Below are positions 33,806 through 44,289 of a stretch of 64,000 nt of DNA, in pieces. A program made the position numbers and the translations under genes. The notes under the pieces were generated by a model, which was not told where the DNA came from, searched no databases, and worked only from the letters and a program-made list of their open reading frames with translations. Each line of letters begins with the position of its first letter. The stretch's first letter is position 1. The stretch lies in contig CAWUHX010000003.1 of NCBI GenBank assembly GCA_963922205.1, positions 2,335,335-2,399,334 on the forward strand, read 5' to 3'. Source of the DNA: Romanomermis culicivorax (lineage: Eukaryota; Nematoda; Enoplea; Mermithida; Mermithidae).

Positions 33806-34579
33806 AAATCCCACAAGACACGTACGACGGATGAACCGCACACTCAATGAACACCGCCACCCAGTACTCCGCGTACTGAACACAGCAAGACACCCAGTGA
33901 ATAAACAACCCGTTGCTGCGAACAACGTGCCCAACTGAAAGCTCCAGAAATGGCTGGTCAAACTAGTTCTCAGACTAGTGTGACACCGCAGCCAAAAATC
34001 ACAACTAAAAAGACAGCAGCGCCGGCCAAACAAACGCCGCCTGCCTGCCAATTGGATAGCCATCAATCTCATCACGAGTCTCATCACCATGATGACCGCC
34101 ACCGAAAAGAAACCAAACAATCGCCACGAAAAGACACTACAAGCTGCGACAGCCATCAACAAAAACGTCGTGACGATGCACTGCTGCACTGCACTCAAAG
34201 TGAACAAACGCGTCAGGTGCATTCCACCGGTTTCTAGGAACAAGTGTACCAGCACGGTTTCCGCGGCTCACCACCGAAATTGACTGACTATATCAGCCCG
34301 TTGCAATGCGATGCTGAAATTCAAAGGTGTCTGGAAGCTTTAAAAAATCCACCAAAAACAGTGTTCAAGGTTCTGCTACCGCCCGCGCCTCCAATGGACG
34401 TGGAACCAGCCAAATCATCTTCCACATCGTTGCCACCTACGGCCAAGTCGCTGCCATCTATGGCCCCAATGTTGGCCACAACAGCCACCATAACAAACAC
34501 CACGTCCCTGCCGCCCATGGCGCCGACGTCGGTTCAGTCCACCCCACCCACTCAACCATCATTGATCATCACTACTTGA
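33806..34579 (+). pseudogene. Continuation of the proline-rich retroelement frame, broken
   Basis: The same frame goes on past TGA 33803 with stops at 33848, 33899, 34235 and 34577. It contains a His/Lys/Gln-rich basic stretch (SHHESHHHDDRHRKETKQS) and repeats of the LPPMAP type (34440-34540), echoing the tail of the preceding frame. It is probably the C-terminal part of the same polyprotein. Confidence 0.5.
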
Positions 34580-34776
34580 CCAGTATTCGGGGCCGCCCCC
34601 GGGCCGGTACCACGCAAAGCTTCAAACCAGGCTTGCCGAGCGAGGCCACGAGATTGCCAAATTACACGAATTTGCAAACCACGGACTCACGGCACTGTAT
34701 TAGGTTGGCGTCGCCGCGTTATCCGCCTCGTATCGATCCATCCGTTGAATTTTTCTCACCACGGATTTAGCATGAG

Positions 34777-35331
34777 ATGGTCTTGATCAACTTTTTCGGC
34801 CGCCTTGGAGTTCGCATCACCATGGCTGTCCATATACCCGCCACCAATGCCTTGCTGGCATTATATCAATATTTTTGCGCTAACTACCGTATCACGTACC
34901 AAGAACCACAACTGCCTGTGTCGCCCGAAGTCACCGCGCTCATCTTGCGATGGGTTGCCGGCCTCTGGGCCGAAGAACTCGGCATTGTAGACGCCATCCA
35001 TTTTGCACTCTTTTTGTATGAAGTGCGGGGCCTAGACAACCCGTCCTGTCTATTGCAGGCTTATAACACCGCTGTCGGCTTAATCGATAGCTGGATGGCC
35101 TACCCGCAATATTCGCCATTTCAACAACCCCCCAAAATCGCTGACATCCAAAGAATCTATCTTCAATACCATAGCGAAACCGACAGTCTGGTGCCCCTGC
35201 TGCGTAGGCACGATTTCTCTGCCCAGTGGAACTTGTTGCCACCGAGGTCGCTGCCACCAACAGGGTTGCCTTCGGACCGACCCTCTTTGATCGTGATACA
35301 GCTCCCGCCCCCTGGCCTGAATCCTCTTTAG
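34777..35331 (+). pseudogene. Retroelement ORF of unknown function in another frame
   Basis: A 184-codon frame, shifted relative to the preceding one, contains helix-rich [20 protein letters not shown] and [20 protein letters not shown], then [20 protein letters not shown], and ends Pro- and Leu-rich. It may be the continuation of the upstream polyprotein after a frameshift. No enzyme motif was found. Confidence 0.5.
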
Positions 35332-36123
35332 CTGCTGCGCTCGCAAACCTTTACCTCATCTTCCCGCCGATGTGACACCCCAGATTACGGCTGCTATCCT
35401 CGCCACTCCTGTTCCATTTGCTTTGATGGCCATGATGATCCCCGTGACCCTCATGATTATCACAACAACCACTACCGCCAAGAAAACTGTGACCACCGCA
35501 ACAACTACAATCAATCCCGATCCGCGTCAGACACCCGTCATCATCGCCGCCATTGATTCAAAGCTTTAGTACAGTAACATTGGTTTTTCTCATTTTCATT
35601 AACCTTGTTCATACTGGTTGTTTTGTTTTTCTAATCTCTTTCATTGTGCTTTATTTTTTGTACTAGTTTTCACCAATGCATGCACAGCTGATGCTAGGAC
35701 CACACAGTAAGACGACTCGACTTGTTCTACCACCAGACACCCCCACTTGCGCCACTGGTCCTTCCCTTGCCTCCACCGACTTTTTGTGCCTGTTTCGTTA
35801 CGGCCATCAACGTAGTGGCTGGCCTCACCCTCCCATTGGCATGGCCTCGTATGCTGGTGCGCTCCAGTATATTGGTGCGGATGAGTGACAATGCGAGCTG
35901 CGGTGTTGGGGAACTTATGGCCTCGCTAATTGCGACTCACGTTGGGAGGTCTCACTCTACGTGCCATCCAAAATCAGCTAAAACAACTGCAACGACTCTG
36001 TTGGCCCCACTGTGCACTGCTGATTTCATGTTCGGCTTCCCTGGTGATGGCCTGTAGTAGCAGAGTCTCTTCCCCTTGCAGGTTTTGGTTGTTTCTTGAC
36101 GAGCGCTTAGGGCGATCTACCGC
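35332..36123 (+). pseudogene. Retroelement 3' region with a hydrophobic segment
   Basis: A Thr-rich stretch (35430-35520) is followed, at 35577-35665 in one frame, by about 28 hydrophobic residues containing LVFLIFINLVHTGC and FLISFIVLYFLY. This could be one or two membrane segments, and then a stop at TAG 35667. If translated with the upstream ORF this would give a membrane-anchored C-terminus. Two overlapping frames at 35676-36057 are probably untranslated. Confidence 0.4.
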
Positions 36124-36136
36124 AAGGGGGGAGGGG
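36124..36136 (+). other. Polypurine tract
   Basis: AAGGGGGGAGGGG directly abuts the TGTT start of the 3' LTR, where the primer for plus-strand synthesis is expected. Confidence 0.85.
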
Positions 36137-36690
36137 TGTTCTAGTGTGTTTCCGCTGATTTTGCTGTATTTTGCCATTTTTGTCGTTTCATGCATGAGGC
36201 CCGCAAGTACCAAGTGGAGTGAGTGACGGGGACCATCAACAGCCATCTTACTGTAGCGCACATTGGTACGTGTGTGCTGGCTCTCTCTCAGGGTGTGCAA
36301 TAACATTGTTTTTTACAGCATATGTTTATTATTAGTTTTATATATTATACTCATCGCCTCCCCGCACGCCTCTTCTATTGTGTTTTTCTCCCTAGTGCAC
36401 GGGAATGATTTCTTTGTGCTCTCGCCCAGCCTCATTTGTAAGTGAGTGTTGTTATTGCATAAGGTAAAAATTGAAGAAAGGTTTTCCTTTCGTGTGTTTA
36501 TTTTAATTGGGGAGACAAATTAAGGAAGTATATTTCCTTAGTTTGTAGGGTAATTAGTGTCGGGTTTAGGTACATTTAATTAAGTTAATCGGGTAAGCGT
36601 GGGCGTGGGAAATAGGTACATTAAGGACGAACCCTGGGATCCCACTCCTGCCTAACTCATCCAGCACTGATTTATTTTTCAAATACAACA
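36137..36690 (+). repeat. 3' long terminal repeat
   Basis: 554 bases. The first 502 align to the 5' LTR with 29 differences; the last 52 run to TACAACA, which mirrors the TGTTGTA start of the 5' LTR. The target duplication CTGA follows. The sense-strand word ATCCCACTCCTGCC in the extra 52 bases resembles the 3' arm of a leucine tRNA, but it is in the wrong orientation for a primer site. Confidence 0.85.
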
Positions 36691-37252
36691 CTGACAAATA
36701 GTTACGGAAATTCATGTACTGCTAGAGGATCTTAGGACTTGGAGTATGAAACCATTTTATGAGTACATTTCCTGATAATTGGGACCCCTATCGTGAGAGA
36801 ACCAAAACCTGATACGTTTTAAAAATGAGACGTCGTTCCTAGCCCATCAAGTTACACCAAATATGTTATTTTTGAGTAGGTCTAATTTTTTACTTATCAC
36901 AACTCAGTTGAATACTCTCAGAAATCGTGTCTAGAAATATAGAGTAAATGCAATTTTATTCGATAGAGCAAAAAACGGAAGCAGAGAAGAAAGAGTGTGA
37001 GTAAAGGGCGTAGTTGGTTGGGCCGAGCTTTGGCTACTTTATCCATGGTCTTTGGTTTTAAAAAATTGAAAAATCGAAAATCTTCTGGTTTTCTTCAGGT
37101 TTTTCGGGCTTTTCAAAAATAGATCGGCCCGGAATTTTTTCAGACAGCCCGAATCCGGCCCGAGGCCCGTATTTCGCTCCGGGCTTTCGGACCGGGCCGG
37201 ACTTGTGGACTGGGCCGGGCTTTCAGGCTTAAATTCAGGCCCTAACATGCAT

Positions 37253-38536
37253 AACTGCTGCAGTATTTTGTTTTCAGCTTCATTCGTTATGAATATTGTG
37301 AAAATAATTTAAACACATTGGATACAGTTTTTTCTCAGCTTTCATAATATAGTATTTTTATTTCTTAATTATTATTATTATTATTCGTTGGGGTGCGGCG
37401 TATTCCACGAAGTGACCCCGAATCGTAACCAAAAGCATGGTGCTAAATTTCTTATATATCTCAGTAATTAATACGGCTAGGACATCACTTTTTTCGTTAA
37501 TAGTCTATGCATATTGCTCGTAAATGCACCAAAAAATTTTGATATGGGGTTTTATATTAAGGGAGCTGTGGCTTGTTATATGCTAAAATTACGCTTGTTT
37601 TTTACTTGTTATATGCTAAAATTACGTTTGTTGGGGCTTAAAATGTGTTGTCTTGTTTTTTAAAACACGTTAAGATATGCATTTAACCCCATATACACCT
37701 TAACGCAATTGAAGTGCGTTAAGGTAATGAAGTATGAAAGTTTTCAATGAAGTATGAAAGTAGTTCCATGCCAGGATAACATGCACACCTGAGGAAATTT
37801 AAAAAACTCAACTCGTATGAAAATTGGCCAAAAAAACTGAACAGTATCGTAGATCAGCCATCACTTTATGTTTTTTCAAAATTTCAGGCGAATTGAGTGA
37901 TCCGTTGAGGAGTTACGCCTAAAAACGTAAAATTTTTTATGAAAAATGTGTGCAAGTATACCATCGCGACGGTTGGATATAGTGTAATATTTGGCTACCT
38001 ATGGATTGTAGGATGGCATGGCAAACCCAGACTCAGATAATTTTATGACCCATTTTTAACGAATACTGTAAGGGATAGGCTGGACCCACGAGCTAAGAGA
38101 AAAGAGCAAAACGAGAGTTCAACTTTACTGTCTTTTCGACCTTCCAGTTCAACTGACCAGACAACGAGGAAAAAACAATCGGACAAAAGAACGAAATAAA
38201 TAAGATGGCCACATAGGTCAATCAAATAAGGCACGGAAAAACGCTCGTGTGAGGGCCCCAAACGGAAAACCGATATGTGCTTGTGCATCAAATAAAAGGA
38301 AATAAACGTCAAATCAGAAACAAAACTAATAAAATTGTGGTTGGTATGATTTGGGGGAACAAAGTCTGGTGCTTAAAAAAATAATAAACAAAAGATGGAA
38401 AGGAAAATAAGAGATTATGTTACAGGAATGATAAAGAAAAATAGAGAAAGGAAAAGAGAGAAGAAATAATAAAGTGCCTAATCTGCATAGTCACTTCAGT
38501 AGTATATAACACGATCGTTATTTTAAAAAATTACAG
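37253..38536. other. Remainder of intron 2, no gene seen
   Basis: A short duplication of CTTGTTATATGCTAAAATTA (37573 and 37606) and an ATT microsatellite at about 37365-37385 are the only visible structures. The minus-strand ORF at 38043-38312 has no support. Confidence 0.5.
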
Positions 38537-38713
38537 CACTGAACGACCATACGATCGAATAACAGTGATTGATGCGATGGACAGTGGTCGTCAAGAGGTT
38601 GCGGTCCTGGATGAAACCGTACGAAAACTGAAAGATGAGCGGGATCGGTTGGCAAAGCAGCTCGACGCAGTAAATCGCGATGCTGCTGATGTTCACATGG
38701 AATTGCACGCTCG
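38537..38713 (+). CDS. Coiled-coil protein, exon 3
   Basis: Acceptor AATTACAG; one base completes the codon left by exon 2. The exon encodes TERPYDRITVIDAMDSGRQE followed by a classical coiled coil (VLDETVRKLKDERDRLAKQL). Donor CTCG|GTGAGT leaves two bases. The join across the 14.9-kb transposon-filled intron is supported by phase and by the same type of protein, not by transcript data. Confidence 0.75.
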
Positions 38714-39082
38714 GTGAGTTTTTTTGGCCATTTGTGATCACCTAATTAGTCCTACTGTTTTTCTCATCCTACTTCCTTGATTTTGATCTACGAATGTCTG
38801 ATCTCGTAGCAGCACTTAATCAAGAATATAATGATCTGATAAATTTACATTATCGTATTAATGCTGTTCACGGACTACCTATCTTTGCATGCTGTATTTC
38901 TGCGTTTTCATGCGCGTGGACCTGGCTGGTTTTCATAGTATACAAAATTTGGAAACTTTGCTTCTTGAACACAATATGCAAAGAATCGATGTGAAAGATC
39001 TATCTGATATAATTTTCAAAATTTTTCGCTGGATTGAAGTGAAATAAAATAGCATTTTCGTTACAAGTTTAAGGAATTACTA

Positions 39083-39309
39083 CTATGGTCTATTTATTTT
39101 GAAATGAGCGTCGGAAATCAACATAATCCATAGCAATCGGTGAGCAGCCAATAAACCTACATCATAGGCCGAAATGTCATTTTCTCAATTTGTTCGTCTA
39201 ACAGCTATGGTCAACACGAGAGAAAAGGTGTCCGTATACGCAGGTTGTTTATTATTTACATGTATATATTTATGCGCGCTGAGGCTCATTTGGAAAAAAA
39301 TAGAATATA
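39083..39309. mobile_element. MITE-like element, CTATAGTCCATT family, copy in intron 3
   Basis: CTATGGTCTATTTATTTTGA at the left is the inverse of the right end TCATTTGGAAAAAAATAGAA. Internally it has GGTGTCCGTATACGCAGGTT and GCGCGCTGAGGCTC, as in the copies at 49554 and 59490. Confidence 0.75.
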
Positions 39310-39567
39310 ATATACTTCATTCATTTTGAAATGGCCGATACAGCGAGGTCGTAGCCAAACCTTTATTCAGAATTATGGAAGGCTTGTTGATTCTGATCAA
39401 TAAATTTTTTCTTCGTAATACGGAGTCCTTGATGACCTTTCTTTTCAATCATTTCAAGATTATCGAAATTGATTTCCTGATAAGAAAATATTAGGGCTGC
39501 GTTTGCCTTACTTTGGTGCCGAAACTCTGCCCGTTGCATCGATCATTTCAAAATAAATGGAGTATAG
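39309..39567. mobile_element. MITE-like element, ATTTGAAATGATTGATGC family, copy 2 (inverted)
   Basis: It is directly adjacent to the preceding MITE. ATACTTCATTCATTTTGAAA at the left mirrors TTTCAAAATAAATGGAGTAT at the right, and the body is the inverse of 17878-18113. Confidence 0.75.
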
Positions 39568-39796
39568 CTGCATCAGTAAAAGTATCCACCATCTTTGCTG
39601 TGTATCCGGTCATGAAACTGTAGCAATTCTCCTCATGAGATCAACTTTAGCTACATTAATCTACTTTCCCCAGCTAACTGTTGGTTTACGTAATATACTT
39701 TTTACTGACATTTTCACCTCTAAAACAGAAAAATGTTTTGGTTAATCAAATTTGCATTCATTCAGTTGAAACTCACCTATGAAATCATAACTTTAG

Positions 39797-39950
39797 AAAA
39801 ATTGGTAAAGAAAATTTCGAGCAAAAGTGCAACTCCTTGTGGGGTCAATTGCAAGAAGAGTTGTCAAAGGATGTGGACTTTCGTTTGACTAAGAATGTAT
39901 TCGAAAATTACCGAATTTTAAGGCGAAAAATTCGTCAACCTGCTGTCGTG
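39797..39950 (+). CDS. Coiled-coil protein, exon 4
   Basis: Acceptor AACTTTAG; one base completes the codon from exon 3. The exon encodes KIGKENFEQKCNSLWGQLQE and NVFENYRILRRKIRQPAVV; donor GTCGTG|GTGAGT leaves phase 0. The following intron of 8.5 kb is packed with repeats. Confidence 0.75.
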
Positions 39951-39984
39951 GTGAGTTGGAATTCAAAGGATTTGTATGCCTGTC

Positions 39985-40390
39985 GTAATTATGAAAATAT
40001 CACTAGTATATTTGAAAATGCTCCGATAGAGCAGAAAAAGGATAATATACTTTTTTGGATAGTTGTCAAGCTAGAAAAATTGGTGGACTAGATTTTCGAG
40101 AACTTGTGTGAGAGTTTAAAAAATCCAATTTTGTAATATTGGATTTTCGTTATTTCTCATTAACAAATTTTTTCCATGTCCGTGAAAAAGTATATTCCTC
40201 AGCTTCGTGCTCTTTGTCTTCCCCCAGCATTGTATGGTTGTGATATTAAAAGGGCGTCCTTTAGCACTATAAAAAACCTGAAGTTGGTTGCACTACCCCA
40301 ATCTGAAGATAATCTCAACGTCGGGACTAAATTGCTGATCTTCAGTTTCAGTGGCAATATAGAGATTAGTTTCTTGCAATTGAGCTAACA
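39985..40390. repeat. Interspersed repeat with AAAATGCCCCAATGGGGCAG-type palindrome, copy 1
   Basis: It shares GACTAGATTTTCGAGAAC, GATTTTCGTTATTTCTCA and TTCCATGTCCGTGA with copies at 44290-44670 and, inverted, 42000-42440 and 45480-45660. A decayed copy lies at 17720-17880. The short ORF at 40176 is a by-product. Confidence 0.55.
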
Positions 40391-41999
40391 ATCCTCACCT
40401 TAGGATTAACTAATACTGAGGTTCATGTTTGAGTTCCTATGAGAAAATGTTGGTGCAACCCGACAGCTCCGGCTGTAGATATCTCGACATAGAGCCCGCT
40501 CAGGATAATCCCGGCGACGTTCAGATTATACCGAGTATGAAATCATCGATATGTTAGTGCAACCACTGATACTGAGCTGGTCGCTGTTTTGTTCGAGATT
40601 ATCGTGAGTTGGAGCGTAGGCCCTTTAGTGCAACTGGGACCTGGTTACACTCATTGGGCAGCTGCAAATGAAACAACAGGGTTGAACATACAAAAATGTC
40701 TTTATTCTGCCATGCCTATATTAGGGTGTACATGGGATCCCGTTCCCACCTGCATCCCGTCGCGGGGATGCAAGTAAGGACAACTTTTTTGAACGTGGGA
40801 CGGGAGCAGGCTTGATGGGTGAAATTACTTCCCATCCGACACATTTCTCTGAGAATTTCAGTTTAAATTGCTGTTTAAATGCAAAAATTGTGAATGCTAT
40901 TTTGTTGAATAGTTCCAACAAAAATTTGTGATAACTTGATTTGAAGTACCTATATTCAGAGAATAAATTTGTTTATAGCTTGTAATCAGTAAAACTTATG
41001 AAGTGAATTCTATAAAATCATGGTTATCCTGGGGCTGACATTTTAGCCGGGGTCGGGGCAGACATACAACGTACTAACATATGCGTCACAAGTGGTATCA
41101 TACTTCATCTATCATTCATGGAAAAAATTTTAAGGCGATTCTTTTTCATTTCATTCCATGTCAGCTATGATAATGCATTGATTCATAGGTTAGAAAGGGT
41201 TTGAGTATTTTAGACAAAAAAATTTTAAGATAACTGTCATTACTAAGTACGAGGAAATTCATTCTTTTCCCAAAGAAATTGCATTTCCTGGACACTTCTA
41301 TCGATTCATATGCAGGGTTTTTAGCACGGTGCGGTGCTAATGAAACCACAGTCGTGCTAATGGAAATTTTTGGTCGTTAGCACGCATCCTAATGAGTGGT
41401 GAGTTAAAGATATTACCAGAATTGAAAAATTGTACGTTTTCTGAAAAAAATCAGTCGAAAATCTGTACTGAAGTTGGAGTGCAGTTCCAGATACAATAAA
41501 AACATGTAAACTTTTATCCAAACAGAACGTGAATTTAGTGATTCCTAAAACTATTACTGTCAAACTAACTATTGAATATATACTTTTCATATTCAAAATT
41601 TCAATTCTATTATAAATCGAGCTTGTTATCCTATGGATACTACTAGTTTTGTTGCCCCGAACCGGGGCAGAGGCCGGGGCCTGGAACAACCGAATATAGA
41701 ATATGTTATAAAAAAAGACTGAATATGTAAATATTATCCCGCGTTACAGGAAGACGGTCAGCAGCAGGTCGGGAGCAGGATTGGCTGTGCGGGCGGGAAG
41801 CAGGCAATTTTTTCAATCTCGCGCACAGACCTATCCTGTATTACTTTAATACAATTGCAAATTTTTCCTGATCTGCTCAATTTTAATGCTTGGGATTGGT
41901 TCAGAAAATATTTTAAAAAAACTTTGTGCTGTAGCTTTCTTCCTACAAATTGAGTTGGATTTTATGTGTCAAGTTCCCACAGTTGGTTCCTGTTTTATA

Positions 42000-42440
42000 G
42001 ACACTAAATTTAGTAAAAAAGTTCAATGCGATTGGAAGCACGTATATGCGAGGGGGGATACGGGGGTACATATCCCCATAGTTTTGGAATTGGAAAATTT
42101 TTCAGGCGAAAAAAAAGTTGGCCAACTTTGTTGCAAACGCCAAAAAACCGGGGTCCGCCTTCAGTATCCTCCCCAAAGTTTTGGAGCTGCACGTGTATGG
42201 TTGGAAGGTGTGTTGATGCACTCAGCTGCAGAATATACTTATTCACAGACATGGAAAATTTTTTAATGAGAAAGAATGAAAATCCAATATTCAAAATTAA
42301 ATTTTCTAAACTCTCACCCAAGTTCTCAAAAATCTAGTCCACATCTTTTTCTAGTTTGGCAACTATCAGAACAAGTACGAGTATATTCTACTTTTTCTGC
42401 CGTATTAGGGCATTTTCCAATAAACTAGTCCACCCTTTTA
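42000..42440. repeat. Same interspersed repeat, inverted copy
   Basis: It contains ATGGAAAATTTTTTAATGAG, AAAATCTAGTCCACATC and GGGCATTTTCCAATAAACTA, the inverse of 44290-44480. Overlapping ORFs on both strands are by-products. Confidence 0.55.
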
Positions 42441-42660
42441 GTGAGCCTTGACCATACATGAAAACCTTCATTGACGAAACACATTGAAGTTTTACATTTG
42501 GTCATCTTCAGGTCAGAGAAACAATTTGAAAAAAAGTTTAAAGCTTTGAATCCTCGCTTTTGGTAAAAGTAAAAAATATGTGTAAACTGCATACTGCTTG
42601 CAACACGTATTAAACAAAGCCCAATATGATCAAGAACTAGTTTTATTAGTTTTCAATTCA

Positions 42661-43130
42661 CTATCATAGGTGGCGCGACAGCGCCAACCTATAGTATACT
42701 TGGCCCCCAAAATTCATGTCCCCCCACCCTAGAGCCAAAACGGTAAGAGCTAAAACCTTCGGGTTTTCTTTATAATTTCGGGCATAGGGGCAAACTATGG
42801 GGCGCCTTTTGTCATTTCGCCTCTATCTGCATGTGGTGTTCGGTGGGGCCCCAAAAACATGCAAAAAACGTACTTTTTAAGGGCTTCCAGTCCCACCACG
42901 CTACACAATGGGTGTGCCATATCCAAGTTCCACCATGCCCAGCAATAGGTGTGCCATATCCAAGCTCCATACTTCGGCCTAAGCATCTTGGGGGTGCAAT
43001 CTCAAATGCGATTTTTCATTTTTTTTAAATATGGCCTCAGTTCAATTATATGGTGGTCCATTGGTCCAAAGTACCGGAAACCGCGAAATTCAGCAATTAT
43101 GTTATATAAAACTTACGGCTTCAAAAAATA
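42661..43130. repeat. TATCATAGGTGGCGCGA family, copy 2
   Basis: CTATCATAGGTGGCGCGACA at the left, then TTTATAATTTCGGGCATAGG and CATTTCGCCTCTATCTGCAT, as in copies at 16704 and (inverted) 48000. Within it, GGTGTGCCATATCCAAG is duplicated (42910 and 42948). Confidence 0.7.
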
Positions 43131-43199
43131 ATTTCTTGCAGCAAAATGCACCATGGTGCCAGAATTTTTTCAGTTTCAATTGAACGGGTAGCCTTATTG

Positions 43200-44110
43200 G
43201 GATTTTTCGAGTGTAGGGGTTTTCGATCATAAGGAATTCAATGGACGCAGTCACTTTACACAAAAAAGTCATCATTAATGTAAATGAAGGTACTCCCGTG
43301 ACTTTTTGGAGGAAGGGGTTTTCGACCACTGGGAATTCGATGGACGCGATCGTTTTACACAAGAGAAATTATCTCGGGTGTAAACAAGCGTATTTTCGTG
43401 ATTATTCGGAGCAAGGGGTTTTCGACCGCGAGAAATTTAATGGATGCATCACTTTACACAAAAAAAATTATCCCTGGTGTAAACAAGCGTATTTTCTTGA
43501 TTTTTTGGTGCAAGGAGTTTTTGACCGCAGGAAATTCAATGAATGCGGTTACTTTACACAGTAAAACTGTCCCGGGTGTAAACAATCGTATTTCCGCGAT
43601 GTTTTAGCGGAGCGGGAGAATTTAATGAATGCGGTCATTTCACACAAAAAAATATCCCGGGTGTAAAAAATGTATTTTTGTGATTTTTTAGGGAAGGGGT
43701 TTTCGACCATTGGGAATCAATGTATAGGGTCTCTTTACACAAAAAATTGTTCGGTGTGTAAACAAGCGTATTCTTTTGTTTTTTTGGCGGAAGGGATTGG
43801 GGGATTCAATGGACGCAATCACTACACAAAAAATTATCCAAATGCGTAAATAAATGTATTACTGCGATTTTTATGGGGAGGGGTTTTCGGCTATGGAGAA
43901 TGCGATGGATGCAGTCACGTCACACAAAAAATTATCATGTGTGCAAACAAACGTATTTTCGCGATTTTTAGGGGGAAATGGACTCTCACCATGCGGAATT
44001 GAACAGGCGCAGTCACTTCGCATATTAAATTGTCCTGTGCATAAAACAAAGGTATTTCTGCGATTTTTTAGGTTTAGGTGTTCTTCACCATCAATGGATA
44101 TGGCCACTTT
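43200..44110. repeat. Minisatellite, unit about 99 bp, roughly nine copies
   Basis: The word GGGGTTTTCGACC recurs at about 43216, 43315, 43415 and later. Each is followed by GGGAATTCAATGGACGC, CAGTCACTTTACACAAAAAA and GGTGTAAACAAGCGTATTTT. Spacing between the first four units is 99-100 bases; later units are more diverged and shorter. Open frames through it only reflect the repeat. Confidence 0.8.
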
Positions 44111-44289
44111 ACATTTCTTTTTACAACGTGTTTTAAGTACGATGCGATTTACTTAGCTTCTACTTCCAGCGAAAGTGAGAATTCATAGTTTTTTTATTGT
44201 TTCATTAATATGAAGATGACCAAATTTAAAACTTCAATGTGCTTCTATGAAGGTTCTATGAAGGTTTTCATGCATGGTTGAAGCATACT

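Larger units (their letters stand above)
24607..36690 (+). mobile_element. Ty3/gypsy-type LTR retroelement, decayed, without visible integrase
   Basis: A 12,084-bp element begins TGTTGTA and ends TACAACA, flanked by the 4-bp target duplication CTGA (24603-24606 and 36691-36694). The empty site is shown by the undisturbed repeat copy at about 61950, CTACCTGCTGACAAAAAATT. Order: 5' LTR, gag (three frames), protease, reverse transcriptase, RNase H, then a long frame with a DEDDy exonuclease-like segment, a proline-rich tail, further small ORFs with a hydrophobic C-terminal segment, a polypurine tract and the 3' LTR. Stops and frameshifts break every part. It lies in the same orientation as the host gene. 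Confidence 0.9.
23906..36932. mobile_element. TTAA-type inverted-repeat element nested in the hAT-like element, split by the LTR element
   Basis: The left end TTAAGACACGCCTTCTGAGA and the right end CTCAGAAATCGTGTCT (to 36932) are inverted relatives and match the termini of the element at 2809-4402. The internal sequence 24230-24606 plus 36691-36850 matches, uninterrupted, the copy at about 61610-62100. The LTR element lies exactly between the two halves. Confidence 0.75.
23737..37252. mobile_element. hAT-like element (host to two nested insertions)
   Basis: The 8-bp target duplication ACATGCAT stands at 23737-23744 and 37245-37252. Directly inside are inverted termini TAGGGCCTGAAT and ATTCAGGCCCTA, a perfect 12-bp pair. 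Subterminal CCCGGCCCGA-type words recur at both ends (23780-23890 and 37110-37230). An 8-bp duplication and T/CAGGG termini are typical of hAT transposons. With the inner insertions removed the element would be about 1.4 kb and non-autonomous; no transposase was found. It sits in intron 2 of the coiled-coil gene. Confidence 0.8.

Noticed and set aside
36639..36690. tRNA-Leu-like word ATCCCACTCCTGCC as a primer-binding site
   Set aside because: It is in tRNA sense orientation on the + strand and lies at the 3' LTR end, whereas a primer-binding site must be complementary to the tRNA and follow the 5' LTR.
43241..43607. Overlapping + strand ORFs with repeated motifs
   Set aside because: They follow the 99-bp minisatellite unit in two frames equally; no splice or start context.
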